Positions 15,776 through 22,547 are shown, counted from the stretch's first letter. The stretch: 23,988 bases of DNA from UBA922 sp035438805 (GCA_035438805.1 DAORJA010000008.1:1-23988), one strand, 5' to 3'. Numbers and translations: made by a program. The notes: generated by a model not told the origin, from the sequence alone.

Positions 15776-17809
15776 CTACCACCTTCTTGGATTTTTAAAA
15801 AGATTTATTGCTTCCTTGTCTTTGTCATCTAAACTAGCAATTTCTTCATCAGTAATTTGGTGTACAAGAGTTTCAATGTCAGTTATCGTATATAATGGCT
15901 CGATACTTTTTTTATCTAACTGGTAATAGTTTCCATTTGAAGACAGCACCTTACCTACAAATCCTTTTAGGAAAGTTAACAATCCTTTTCTAGTAGAGAC
16001 CAAGGCTTTTATGTAGTCTTTGACCTTATCGGCGTTGTCCCATTCTTTCCAACGATACAAAGCAAAAATAAACTTTGGTTCTTCTTGTAATTTATTATCA
16101 CCTACTAACTTGTTTATTCCTGCCAAAGAAATAGTTTTAAGTTTTTCCGTTTCCTCCGCTGTTATTAAAGGCTCCTCGCTTCGCTGTTCATTTTTCTGCT
16201 GGTCTTCAAGCATCGCAACAAAATGGGTTGGGGTATAAAATGTTTTACAATTTTTTACCAAATACTCAAGTACCTCAAAACGTTTTTCTTTAGGTAGGTG
16301 CTTGATCGCATGGTATGTAATTCGTGAAACCTGTGTTTCTATATCATTAAAATCAAAAATCTCGTTACGTTCATCAGCAATTTCTTTCTCCAAATTCCAG
16401 AGAGTAGAGATAATAATTTTCACCTGCTCCTCTGTTAAAGTATCTACTCTATCAAGTATTTTTACCAGCATTGTACGGAGTCTTTTATCTTTGGCTAGTT
16501 CAATAATTTTTTCTGAAAAAGCTGGCTGGTTGCCGAAATTTTCAGCTAAAGTATTTGCCTCTACCTCTGAAATTGCCCCGTCTGGTATCCCGAGTTGGAA
16601 ATAGAACCCAAATCTTTCAGAAAAACATATGCGCCTTTCTCGCTTCCATACCTGCTCTCGATCACTGCCATAGTGAGTATTATCAAGATTTGGAAAAAGC
16701 ACCTCACAAATACCTTCCATTGATTCCTGTAATTCTGTCGGAAGCTCACTAATCAATTCTTTAAACTTTGCCTGGAGGTTTTTAATATTGTTATCCCCAA
16801 AATCAGAAGTACTATATATACCTGTAAACAAACTAGGATTCGCAGCTATGCCAGAATAAAGAGTAGGGGCAAACACCCTAATGGCTTCGATTGCCATAAA
16901 GTCTATTTGGTTTACATCTTCTTTTTCAACAATAGACCAATTAAGACGAAGCGAGCTTATATATCTTTTTATATCCCGAACTGTTTTAAAAGGTTCTTGA
17001 AAGCCTTTATAGAGCAAATCACCCCATCTTTTCTCATCATTCCCTTCCAACTTAACAACGCCATAGATAGTGCTTATAGTCTCATCCAAATCACCGAAAA
17101 GTATTTTTTGCAATCCTTGTTGATCCGGCATTGGCAGGGTAAAGGAGACTTGGATTATTTTTTTAAGATATTCTTCACCTACACCATCTTTGCCGAGCTT
17201 TTGTGCTACCTGCCCTCTATCATACGCTAGCACAAAAACAGTGTTGGGGAAATTTGCTGTCATTTTTACAAGTTTCATTGTAAGTCTCGTTTCTTCCTCA
17301 TCAAGGCGATCAATATCATCAATCACGATAACAATTTTTTTGTCTAATTGCTTTAAGGCCTTGTTAATTTTCTCTCGTTGTTTTTGAAGGCTATCTTTAT
17401 TTTTACCAAGCTCTCCAATACCAAAAGACCCGATGGGTGTGGAAATTGAGGGGCTATAAGAAATTTGTAATTTTTGAGCGTAAGATTTGACAGTTTTGAA
17501 TATCTTGTTATCAATTCTCCCTTTAAGTTCTTCTGTGAGCGCAGAAAAAAAATCTGAAATAAGTTCATTCTGGCCAGTGAAATTCCAAGGATTAAAATTT
17601 ATGAAAATAAGAGTGGGATCATCCTTTAACTCCTTTAGAGCAAGATTTACAAAGGATGTTTTTCCGGAACCCCAAACACCTTCAATGCCAATTACAAAAC
17701 TCTCCTTACCCTTGAAACTGGCAATAAGTTCTGCAACCTTCTTTGCGAGAGGTGCGCGACGGAGTTTGTCTTCGTCTTTATTTTCAATAGGGTAGTCTGC
17801 CATTATCAT
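15776..17809 (-). CDS. KAP family P-loop NTPase
   Basis: 677 residues. The N-terminal KAP domain is clear: IGIEGVWGSGKTSFVNLAL carries Walker A (44-51), IFINFNPWNFTGQNEL (69-83) is the KAP-specific segment, and KIVIVIDDIDRLDEEE (158-173) is Walker B with the acidic pair. The DIKRYISSLRLNW segment (about 280) is a typical KAP helix. The C-terminal half is helical and charged, without recognised domains. No strong transmembrane helices are seen, unlike many KAP proteins, so it is probably cytoplasmic or peripheral. KAP NTPases often occur in defence and conflict loci. MADYPIENK (third codon) is an alternative start. Last gene of a three-gene operon; gap to the M23 gene is 17 nt. Confidence 0.88.
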   Translation of the reverse strand: MIMADYPIENKDEDKLRRAPLAKKVAELIASFKGKESFVIGIEGVWGSGKTSFVNLALKELKDDPTLIFINFNPWNFTGQNELISDFFSALTEELKGRIDNKIFKTVKSYAQKLQISYSPSISTPIGSFGIGELGKNKDSLQKQREKINKALKQLDKKIVIVIDDIDRLDEEETRLTMKLVKMTANFPNTVFVLAYDRGQVAQKLGKDGVGEEYLKKIIQVSFTLPMPDQQGLQKILFGDLDETISTIYGVVKLEGNDEKRWGDLLYKGFQEPFKTVRDIKRYISSLRLNWSIVEKEDVNQIDFMAIEAIRVFAPTLYSGIAANPSLFTGIYSTSDFGDNNIKNLQAKFKELISELPTELQESMEGICEVLFPNLDNTHYGSDREQVWKRERRICFSERFGFYFQLGIPDGAISEVEANTLAENFGNQPAFSEKIIELAKDKRLRTMLVKILDRVDTLTEEQVKIIISTLWNLEKEIADERNEIFDFNDIETQVSRITYHAIKHLPKEKRFEVLEYLVKNCKTFYTPTHFVAMLEDQQKNEQRSEEPLITAEETEKLKTISLAGINKLVGDNKLQEEPKFIFALYRWKEWDNADKVKDYIKALVSTRKGLLTFLKGFVGKVLSSNGNYYQLDKKSIEPLYTITDIETLVHQITDEEIASLDDKDKEAINLFKNPRRW

Positions 17810-17826
17810 AAAATAGCCCAGCTCTC

Positions 17827-18255
17827 TTACACGAATTTAATTTCCAATGTTTTATATTCCTGCCCTTTAGGATAGACCATAAAATGAAGATGGGGGCATT
17901 CGCTCCAACCAGTATTTCCGACCTCTGCAATTATTTGACCAGCTTTAACGAAATCACCAACTTTGACTTTGGATGACTGAAAGCGGATATGTTCATATTC
18001 CGACACCTCATTATTTTTGTGCAATATTTCAATATAGTTGCCGTCATCTTCAAATTTTCTGTCATCGCCACCACGACTAGAATCTTCTTTTACGAATATA
18101 ACTTCACCGTCCAGTGCGGCTAAAACCGACGTGCCTTCGGGCGCGTCATAGTCAATTGAGTGAACCAAATCACCAACGTGAGCAATCCCTTCTTTTGCAG
18201 TTTTAGTAACCTTGCTTAAATCAATTGGAAGATTATAAAGATTTTTTGTCTCCAT
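17827..18255 (-). CDS. M23 family metallopeptidase-fold protein, no signal peptide
   Basis: 142 residues forming one LytM/M23 barrel: HSIDYDAPEGTSVLAALDGEV (32-52), GNYIEILHKNNEVSEYEHI (72-90), VKVGDFVKAGQIIAEVGNTGWS (97-118), PHLHFMVYP (121-129). Zinc ligands expected for the family are His32, Asp35 and His124, with His89/His122 nearby. The first motif is HxxD rather than the usual HxxxD, a spacing seen in some M23 groups that may not be active. No signal peptide or anchor is present, odd for a cell-wall enzyme and suggesting a cytoplasmic role or delivery by another route. It is sandwiched with gaps of 3 and 17 nt between the DUF4268 and KAP genes. Confidence 0.85.
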   Translation of the reverse strand: METKNLYNLPIDLSKVTKTAKEGIAHVGDLVHSIDYDAPEGTSVLAALDGEVIFVKEDSSRGGDDRKFEDDGNYIEILHKNNEVSEYEHIRFQSSKVKVGDFVKAGQIIAEVGNTGWSECPHLHFMVYPKGQEYKTLEIKFV

Positions 18256-18258
18256 AGT

Positions 18259-19197
18259 TCAATCGTTCTTATATTCACGGAAGTATTTACCGAATACAGT
18301 TTGAAATAAAATAGTCTTTTGGTAGAGCCAAGCAAAATACTCGTCTACTTTATTTTGATCAAACAGTAGTGGAATTTCCTTTGAAATTTTAATCCTTGAA
18401 GCAACTGGGGCGTCTACCCACTCCATACTTGATCCTATTTCTTTTTCTATCAGTTCTTTTTTATCTTTCAAGAAATTAAACATCTCTTTATTTCTGCTAA
18501 TATAAATTTCACAACCCAACAAATTTTCTCTCGAGTTGATAGTTAGAGCCACATGAGCCTCCGAACTCCCCATACTAATATCGTACCAGTGTTGTGGTCT
18601 TGGGGTTTGTAGCCTGATTCTCGTATCTTTCGCTCTTACGAAATCTTTAAATTTAGTCCAGAAATCGAGTTGTTGAAGTTTGGTATCGGTTAAAACGCCG
18701 CCCTCTGAACTAGTCTTTACTGCCTTCGCCCATTCATTAGGGCTTACTATCACATCAAATTTTGGAGCCGGATTAGAGCCTTCTATTTGCCACAGCTCAA
18801 CTTTTATTAAAAAGAAACCAATATCTTCATCGGTATGTTCGTTTAACCACTCAACAGCTTTTTGATGTTCTTCCCTAGTGTCTTTGACAATCCATATAAT
18901 GACCTCGGCGTCATAGCCGGAAGCGTAGGTTATTATTTTACCTAAATGATCGTGGTTAGTATCTTCAAGTTGGTTTTCAATAATAATTTTTCTGCCGCCG
19001 CTTTCTTCCTCTGTCAAAATATCAACATTGAACCGGCCAACCGTTGCCTCTGTTTGGATTAGTTTGATGTCAATTCCTATTTCTTCACTAAGGGCATTAA
19101 GATTTTCTGGTTGGGCAAGCCAGTTGGTAAAATCTAAGGCTTCATGCTCCCAAATTTTCCTTAATTCTACCTTAACAAGTTTTGCTAAATTAGGCAT
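18259..19197 (-). CDS. DUF4268-type protein with a PD-(D/E)xK-like nuclease domain
   Basis: 312 residues. The N-terminal half resembles a PD-(D/E)xK nuclease: VGRFNVDILTEE supplies Asp59 and GGRKIIIENQLEDTNHDHLGKIITYASGY supplies Glu74 and Gln76 (an ExQ variant), followed by the VIIWIVKDTREEHQKAVEWLNEHT helix unit. The C-terminal half (after about residue 180, LDFWTKFKDFVRA) matches the DUF4268 domain. The combination is common next to restriction and other defence genes. It is the first gene of the operon, behind a promoter at 19231-19259. Nuclease activity is inferred only from the motif; target unknown. Confidence 0.83.
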   Translation of the reverse strand: MPNLAKLVKVELRKIWEHEALDFTNWLAQPENLNALSEEIGIDIKLIQTEATVGRFNVDILTEEESGGRKIIIENQLEDTNHDHLGKIITYASGYDAEVIIWIVKDTREEHQKAVEWLNEHTDEDIGFFLIKVELWQIEGSNPAPKFDVIVSPNEWAKAVKTSSEGGVLTDTKLQQLDFWTKFKDFVRAKDTRIRLQTPRPQHWYDISMGSSEAHVALTINSRENLLGCEIYISRNKEMFNFLKDKKELIEKEIGSSMEWVDAPVASRIKISKEIPLLFDQNKVDEYFAWLYQKTILFQTVFGKYFREYKND

Positions 19198-19230
19198 ATA
19201 ATTGAAGTTTATTATTTTCTCAATACCACA

Positions 19231-19259
19231 ATACTACCGCCAAAATAAGCGAAAGTCAA
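19231..19259 (-). promoter_or_regulatory. sigma-70-type promoter for the DUF4268-M23-KAP operon
   Basis: On the minus strand TTGACT (19259-19254), a 17-nt spacer and TAGTAT (19236-19231), ending 33 nt before the ATG at 19197. It faces away from the plus-strand promoters just to the right. Confidence 0.65.
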
Positions 19260-19282
19260 CCTAAAAATATCCAACTTTGCTG

Positions 19283-19323
19283 GTATAATTTGGTTTGACA
19301 CAAACCCCACAATGGGGTATACT
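19283..19323 (+). promoter_or_regulatory. promoter overlapped by two palindromic operator-like sites
   Basis: TTGACA (19295-19300), a 17-nt spacer and TATACT (19318-19323) form a near-consensus promoter. Two perfect 6-3-6 palindromes overlap it: GGTTTG-aca-CAAACC (19292-19306) over the -35 box, and ACCCCA-caa-TGGGGT (19304-19318) filling the spacer. An extended -10-like TGGTATAAT lies just upstream (19282-19289). The layout suggests tight repression by a dimeric regulator not encoded in the window. Confidence 0.65.
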
Positions 19324-19329
19324 ATCTAC

Positions 19330-19420
19330 ATCCCATACACAAACCTATATATTTTTTCAGGGATCCTGTTATATAAGTTTGTGCCGGGAGCATGCACCCC
19401 CTAATTTGAAGGGGTTTTTT
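19330..19420 (+). ncRNA. candidate short structured RNA (about 90 nt) ending in an intrinsic terminator
   Basis: From the predicted start of the 19295-19323 promoter, the transcript would form CACAAAC/GTTTGTG (19338-19344 with 19377-19383), TATATA/TATATA and CAGG/CCTG as one long hairpin. It then meets the terminator CCCCT-AATTTGA-AGGGG-TTTTTT (19398-19420). No reading frame of note fits. In a rolling-circle element such an RNA could control Rep expression, but no complementarity to the rep leader was established. Confidence 0.45.
19397..19420 (+). terminator. intrinsic terminator of the short RNA
   Basis: CCCCT and AGGGG pair around a 7-nt loop and are followed by TTTTTTATTTT on the plus strand. 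Confidence 0.7.
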
Positions 19421-19433
19421 ATTTTCTACACCC

Positions 19434-19585
19434 CAAATGTAGCCTAGTACTGTCTTGGAGGCATTGCCCTTGCTTCAAGACAGTTAGCAGTTACATTTGA
19501 ACATACATTTGGTTAGTTACCATGCCTTGATTCCGGCAAAATGAGCTTTTCGGCCCTGCCCGGCCGGAAAAGCTCATTTTGCCGG
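19434..19585 (+). other. candidate rolling-circle replication origin: two large hairpins upstream of rep
   Basis: Hairpin A pairs CAAATGTA (19434-19441) with TACATTTG (19492-19499) and ACTGTCTTG (19449-19457) with CAAGACAGT (19476-19484). A further TACATTTGG copy follows at 19505-19513, making a short direct repeat. Hairpin B is an almost perfect 23-pair stem: CCGGCAAAATGAGCTTTTC-GGCC (19533-19555) against its complement (19562-19585), with one bulged base and loop CTGCCC. HUH Rep proteins nick single-stranded loops of such hairpins, and rep begins 118 nt downstream. The nick site cannot be read from the sequence alone. Confidence 0.5.
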
Positions 19586-19702
19586 CAAGGAGGTAAGAAC
19601 AAAGAGAGGAAAATGAGACATAACATTCTTTACTTGATTATATCCACACATCTAGCGAAAGAGTGTTAGATAAATGGCTAAAATTAAACACAAAGTATTT
19701 GT

Positions 19703-20488
19703 ATGGCTTACCCCTACAACCTCAAGGTTGTGGTGTCGGGCAAGCAAGTTGAAGTATATAAATATTCTAAAAACATCTGGCGGGATTTTGAACGGACGCT
19801 ACCCAGCGTACTAACTACTAAAAATACTTATGAAACATCTATACCCACTCCCGAAGAGCAGGTAAAACAACAACAGCAAAAAACACAATTCTCAATCAGC
19901 CGTACTAGGACAGAAATCCGTCGGCTGGTAAACGCTAACCCCCAGCTCACTAAGTTCTTGACTTTAACTTTTGCCGAGAACATCACCGACCTGAAATCAG
20001 CAAATCACGTCTTCAATCAGTTCGTTAAGCGTATCTCGTATAGATACCAAGGTTTCGAGTATTTGGCAGTGCCAGAGTTCCAAAAGCGTGGAGCAGTGCA
20101 TTATCACTTACTGTGTAATCTGCCGTTTGTAGAGCCGGAAAAAGTCGCCCGTTTGTGGGGACAAGGCTTTATCAAGATCAACCGGCTCAACAATGTAAAC
20201 AACATCGGAGCCTATGTTTGCAAGTACTTGTCAAAAGACATGTTTGACGAGCGGACGTTTGGAAAGAAAAAGTTTTTTCGTTCGCAGACGCTCAAACAGC
20301 CGACCGAAATAATGGGTTGGCTTGCGACGCTTTTTGAAAAAAGATTTTAAAAAGCCGTAACACCGGCCTTTGAAAAAACCTTTCAGTCCGATTGGACAGG
20401 TGAAGTTACCTACAAAGCATATTCTTTAGAATCATATCCATTGCCGGACGGAGTGCCGCCGAAGTTATTACTACTCCGGCCACTATGA
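19703..20488 (+). pseudogene. HUH rolling-circle replication initiator (Rep), interrupted by in-frame TAA at 20348
   Basis: Codons 1-215 give a Rep of the phage/plasmid HUH class: motif I FLTLTF (85-90), motif II HYH (133-135, in GAVHYHLLCN) and motif III with catalytic Tyr171 in YVCKYLSK. A TAA at 20348-20350 follows KRF. The same frame then stays open for 45 codons (ending PKLLLLRPL), with protein-like text such as FEKTFQSDWTGEVTYKAYS, to a TGA at 20486-20488. That TGA overlaps the ATG of the next gene as ATGA, the usual sign of coupled genes, so the original gene ended there. The HUH core is intact and a shortened Rep could still act; stop readthrough is an alternative to decay. A TAA just upstream fixes the start. 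Confidence 0.75.
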
Positions 20489-20673
20489 AGTTTACTGACA
20501 CTGACTTGCAGAGCTTCATAGCGTTATATAAGCAGGAATTCGGCAAAGATATAGATCGCGCCGAGGCGTTACGGCAGGCAACGGGCTTGGTGTCGTTAGT
20601 AAAGTTGGTGTACTAACCGATGACAAAACAAGAATGGGATACAACCATTGCCAAAATGACAGAGAACAATTAG
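20485..20673 (+). pseudogene. small element gene, split by in-frame TAA at 20614
   Basis: ATG 20485 overlaps the ancestral rep stop. The first part reads MKFTDTDLQSFIALYKQEFG and ends LVSLVKLVY (43 residues). TAA at 20614-20616 is followed in the same frame by PMTKQEWDTTIAKMTENN and a TAG (20671-20673). From memory, small CPR proteins of the type LYK-x-E-(Y/F)-G ... A-x-x-LL-x-L-x-K-x-VY-K-P-(M/I)-T-x-E-E run straight across this point with a Lys, so TAA probably replaced AAA. The 43-residue product may still be made. Function unknown; such genes often accompany Rep and recombinase genes. Confidence 0.55.
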
Positions 20674-20683
20674 AATAGACCTT

Positions 20684-20812
20684 GATAACCCGAATACACA
20701 AACTAGAACCCAAAGGTTTTGTTATTTTCGTCTACAAGAAGGGGCGGTTTGTGCCGATGAGAATTACCTTTGGTAGTTTGTATTCGGGTTATCCACGACC
20801 GCCCCTTTTTGT
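20684..20812 (+). promoter_or_regulatory. interleaved inverted repeats: long hairpin crossing a terminator stem
   Basis: Repeat 1 pairs GATAACCCGAATACAcaAACTA (20684-20705) with TAGTTTGTATTCGGGTTATC (20774-20793), extended by CCAAAGGT (20710-20717) with ACCTTTGG (20766-20773). Repeat 2 pairs AAGGGGCGGT (20739-20748) with ACCGCCCCTT (20798-20807) and runs into TTTTTGTTTTTT, an intrinsic terminator shape. The left arm of repeat 2 lies in the loop of repeat 1, so the two form either a pseudoknot or alternative structures. It ends 17 nt before the recombinase ATG. Confidence 0.65.
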
Positions 20813-20828
20813 TTTTTAATTAGTTGTT

Positions 20829-22451
20829 ATGAGCAAAATAAAATACTTTGCCTATGTGCGTAAAAGCACCGAGGGCGAAGAACGACAGGCGTTATCCATT
20901 GAAAGCCAAAAAGATAAGGTGAAAGAAATTCACCCGAACTTAGAGATCGTCGAAGTGTTGGAAGAAAAACACTCTGCCTTTAAACCATATAACCGGCCAG
21001 TTTTTGCGGACATGATAAAGCGTATTGAACGTGGCGAAGCTACCGGCATTATTGCATGGCACCCTGACCGATTAAGTAGAAATGAAATTGACGCTTCCAC
21101 GATTACTTATCTAGTGCGTACCGGAGTAATCCACGACTTAAAATTCGGCTCGTACAATTTCGATAACAGCCCCGAAGGGATCATGATGTTACAATTAGCA
21201 CTTTCTCAATCGCAATATTTTTCTTCAAAACTTGGTAAGGATGTAAGACGTGGGCTTGAGAAGAAAGTATCTCTCGGTTGGCTTCCTGGCGTAGCCCCCG
21301 AAGGCTATTTAAACGATATGCGTCTAGAGAAAGGGCAGAGAACTATCATTACCGACAAAAAGCGTGCTCCGCTTCTTAGAAAGGCTTTTGAGTGGTTTTT
21401 AACTGGTGCATATTCAGCGCAAGAAGTACTAGGCACGCTCAATAACGAGTGGGGCTATCGGACACGCAAGAAAAAGAAGCTAGGCGGTGGTATGCTTTCC
21501 CGTTCAGCGTGGTACAGTATGCTTAATAATCCGTTCTATGCCGGTGTCATTGTGTTTAACGGTAAGGAAAGTAAAGGCAAACACAAACCGCTTATCAGCA
21601 TGGACGAGTATAACCGGATACAAGCGTTGCTCGGTAAGTATGGCTGTCATAAACGGCCACAGGGCAAAGATTTTACGTTTGCCGGTATGTTTAAGTGTAA
21701 AGTTTGTAATTGTTCTATCACCGCCGAACACAAAACAAAGTATCTGAAAGAAAAGAAAGAAGTTAAGGGCTACGATTATTACCATTGTACCCACCGCAAG
21801 AAAACGATTGTCTGCAAACAAGGATCAGTGGAGGAAAACGAGATACACGCCGAAATAAAAGGCACGCTCAAGACTTTAGAAATGCACCCGAAATTTTTAG
21901 AGTGGGCGTTGGAGCGTATCGAAAAATCGGAGAACAGCGAACAGAAAACCGAAAATATTATTGTGGCTAACCAGCAAACGAAGATTACGGAACTTGAACA
22001 AAAATTGTCCGGCCTACGGGCTATGAAAGCAAAAGAAATGATAACCGACGAGGACTTTCTGAAAGATCAGGCCGAGTTTAAGCAACAGATTAAAGACCTT
22101 GGTAAAAATACTAAGCAGAAAGTAAGCGTACAGGAAAAAATAGAGTTGGATAAAGAGAAATTTCGGTTTTGTGCTTATTCTTATAAGAAATATTTGGCTG
22201 GCGATAAAAACGAGCAAAGAGTAATACTAACCGGACTAGGATCGAACCGACAAATAATTGATAAAAAGGTGCTAATTGAGCTGGATCCGTGGCTTGTACC
22301 GCTCCACCAAACGGTAAATTCGTTCAACGAAAATTTAAGCAGGTTAGAACCGGAAAAATACAGCTATGATTATACAAAAAACGAAGCACTCAATGCGCTT
22401 CGTCTACGTTGGCTCCCAGACCTGGATTCGAACCAGGGACCCCCTCGTTAA
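20829..22451 (+). CDS. large serine recombinase (site-specific integrase)
   Basis: 540 residues. The resolvase catalytic domain has FAYVRKSTEGEERQALSIESQ with nucleophile Ser13 and the IIAWHPDRLSRN motif (about 75-86). A recombinase domain follows (GWLPGVAPEGYL, GAYSAQEVLGTLNNEWGYRTRK, WYSMLNNPFYAGVIVFNGK). A zinc ribbon is next (FKCKVCNCSI, YYHCTHR, IVCKQGS), then a coiled-coil (about 375-440). This is the large serine integrase layout for integration and excision. The last 13 residues (WLPDLDSNQGPPR, 528-540) and the stop are read from the antisense strand of tRNA-Asn, so the natural C-terminus has been changed by integration. No ribosome site is seen before the ATG; a terminator-like stem lies just upstream. 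Confidence 0.92.
   Translation: MSKIKYFAYVRKSTEGEERQALSIESQKDKVKEIHPNLEIVEVLEEKHSAFKPYNRPVFADMIKRIERGEATGIIAWHPDRLSRNEIDASTITYLVRTGVIHDLKFGSYNFDNSPEGIMMLQLALSQSQYFSSKLGKDVRRGLEKKVSLGWLPGVAPEGYLNDMRLEKGQRTIITDKKRAPLLRKAFEWFLTGAYSAQEVLGTLNNEWGYRTRKKKKLGGGMLSRSAWYSMLNNPFYAGVIVFNGKESKGKHKPLISMDEYNRIQALLGKYGCHKRPQGKDFTFAGMFKCKVCNCSITAEHKTKYLKEKKEVKGYDYYHCTHRKKTIVCKQGSVEENEIHAEIKGTLKTLEMHPKFLEWALERIEKSENSEQKTENIIVANQQTKITELEQKLSGLRAMKAKEMITDEDFLKDQAEFKQQIKDLGKNTKQKVSVQEKIELDKEKFRFCAYSYKKYLAGDKNEQRVILTGLGSNRQIIDKKVLIELDPWLVPLHQTVNSFNENLSRLEPEKYSYDYTKNEALNALRLRWLPDLDSNQGPPR
22375..22403 (-). terminator. intrinsic terminator of the tRNA-Asn unit
   Basis: On the minus strand, 7 nt after the tRNA CCA, ACGAAGC...GCTTCGT (22403-22381) is followed by TTTTTT. 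It is encoded within the 3' end of the recombinase gene on the opposite strand, so the element supplies the terminator of the host tRNA. Confidence 0.75.
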
Positions 22452-22484
22452 CAGCGAGGTGTTCTACCGCTGAACTATCTGGGA
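22410..22484 (-). tRNA. tRNA-Asn (anticodon GTT), CCA encoded
   Basis: A full cloverleaf can be drawn on the minus strand: acceptor TCCCAGA (22484-22478) with TCTGGGA (22420-22414), D arm GTTC-AGCGGTA-GAAC, anticodon arm CCTCG-CTGTTAA-CGAGG with GTT, a short variable loop, T arm CCTGG-TTCGAAT-CCAGG, discriminator G and encoded CCA. It is the presumed attachment site of the element to its left. Its 5' end lies about 4 nt after the T-run of an intrinsic terminator, so transcription must come through that terminator from the promoter at 22600-22629. Confidence 0.97.
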
Positions 22485-22492
22485 ATAAAAAT

Positions 22493-22512
22493 CCCCCCGA
22501 CAAGTCGGGGGG
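22493..22512 (-). terminator. intrinsic terminator immediately before tRNA-Asn (3:4 stem)
   Basis: CCCCCCGAC-TT-GTCGGGGGG followed by ATTTTTATT on the minus strand. On the plus strand the T-run starts seven or more bases away, so leftward use fits better, although a role in ending recombinase transcription is not excluded. Confidence 0.75.
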
Positions 22513-22547
22513 TGTTCATTTTTTTGCTAATATGAAACCTTACCCGA
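22493..22547 (-). promoter_or_regulatory. attenuator upstream of tRNA-Asn: alternative 1:2, 2:3 and 3:4 stems
   Basis: Minus strand. Segment 1 is ATGAAAACCTAC (22590-22579), the first four leader codons. Segment 2 is TCGGGTAAGGTTTCAT (22547-22532), which contains the leader stop codon. Segment 3 is ATGAACACCCCCCGA (22519-22505). Segment 4 is GTCGGGGGG (22501-22493). 1:2 gives about 11 pairs (ATGAAA/TTTCAT, CC/GG, T-A, AC/GT). 2:3 gives about 13 (TTCAT/ATGAA, GGT/ACC, TCGGG/CCCGA). 3:4 is a perfect 9-pair GC stem followed by ATTTTTATT, an intrinsic terminator. 2:3 and 3:4 cannot coexist. Confidence 0.7.

Larger units (their letters stand above)
19261..22409 (+). mobile_element. integrated rolling-circle/serine-recombinase element next to tRNA-Asn (minimal extent)
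   Basis: This block holds the only convincing plus-strand genes of the window: an HUH replication initiator, a small gene and a large serine recombinase. It is visibly richer in G+C than its neighbours and carries hairpins typical of a replication origin. Its right end is set by tRNA-Asn, whose 3' end lies inside the recombinase reading frame. I could not find the left end: no second copy of the tRNA 3' sequence occurs in the window. The DUF4268-M23-KAP operon may be cargo of the same element, which would put the left end near 15.7 kb, or it may be host DNA. Two of the three genes carry in-frame stops, so the element may be decaying. Confidence 0.55.

Noticed and set aside
19613..19669. An 18-codon frame (MRHNILYLIISTHLAKEC) before rep
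   Set aside because: Too short, poorly spaced from the strong AAGGAGGT, with no repeated codon or attenuator-like folding to support a leader role.
19703..22451. General reassignment of TAA in the element
   Set aside because: The recombinase (540 codons) and the first 215 rep codons contain no in-frame TAA, so two local nonsense changes or readthrough fit better.
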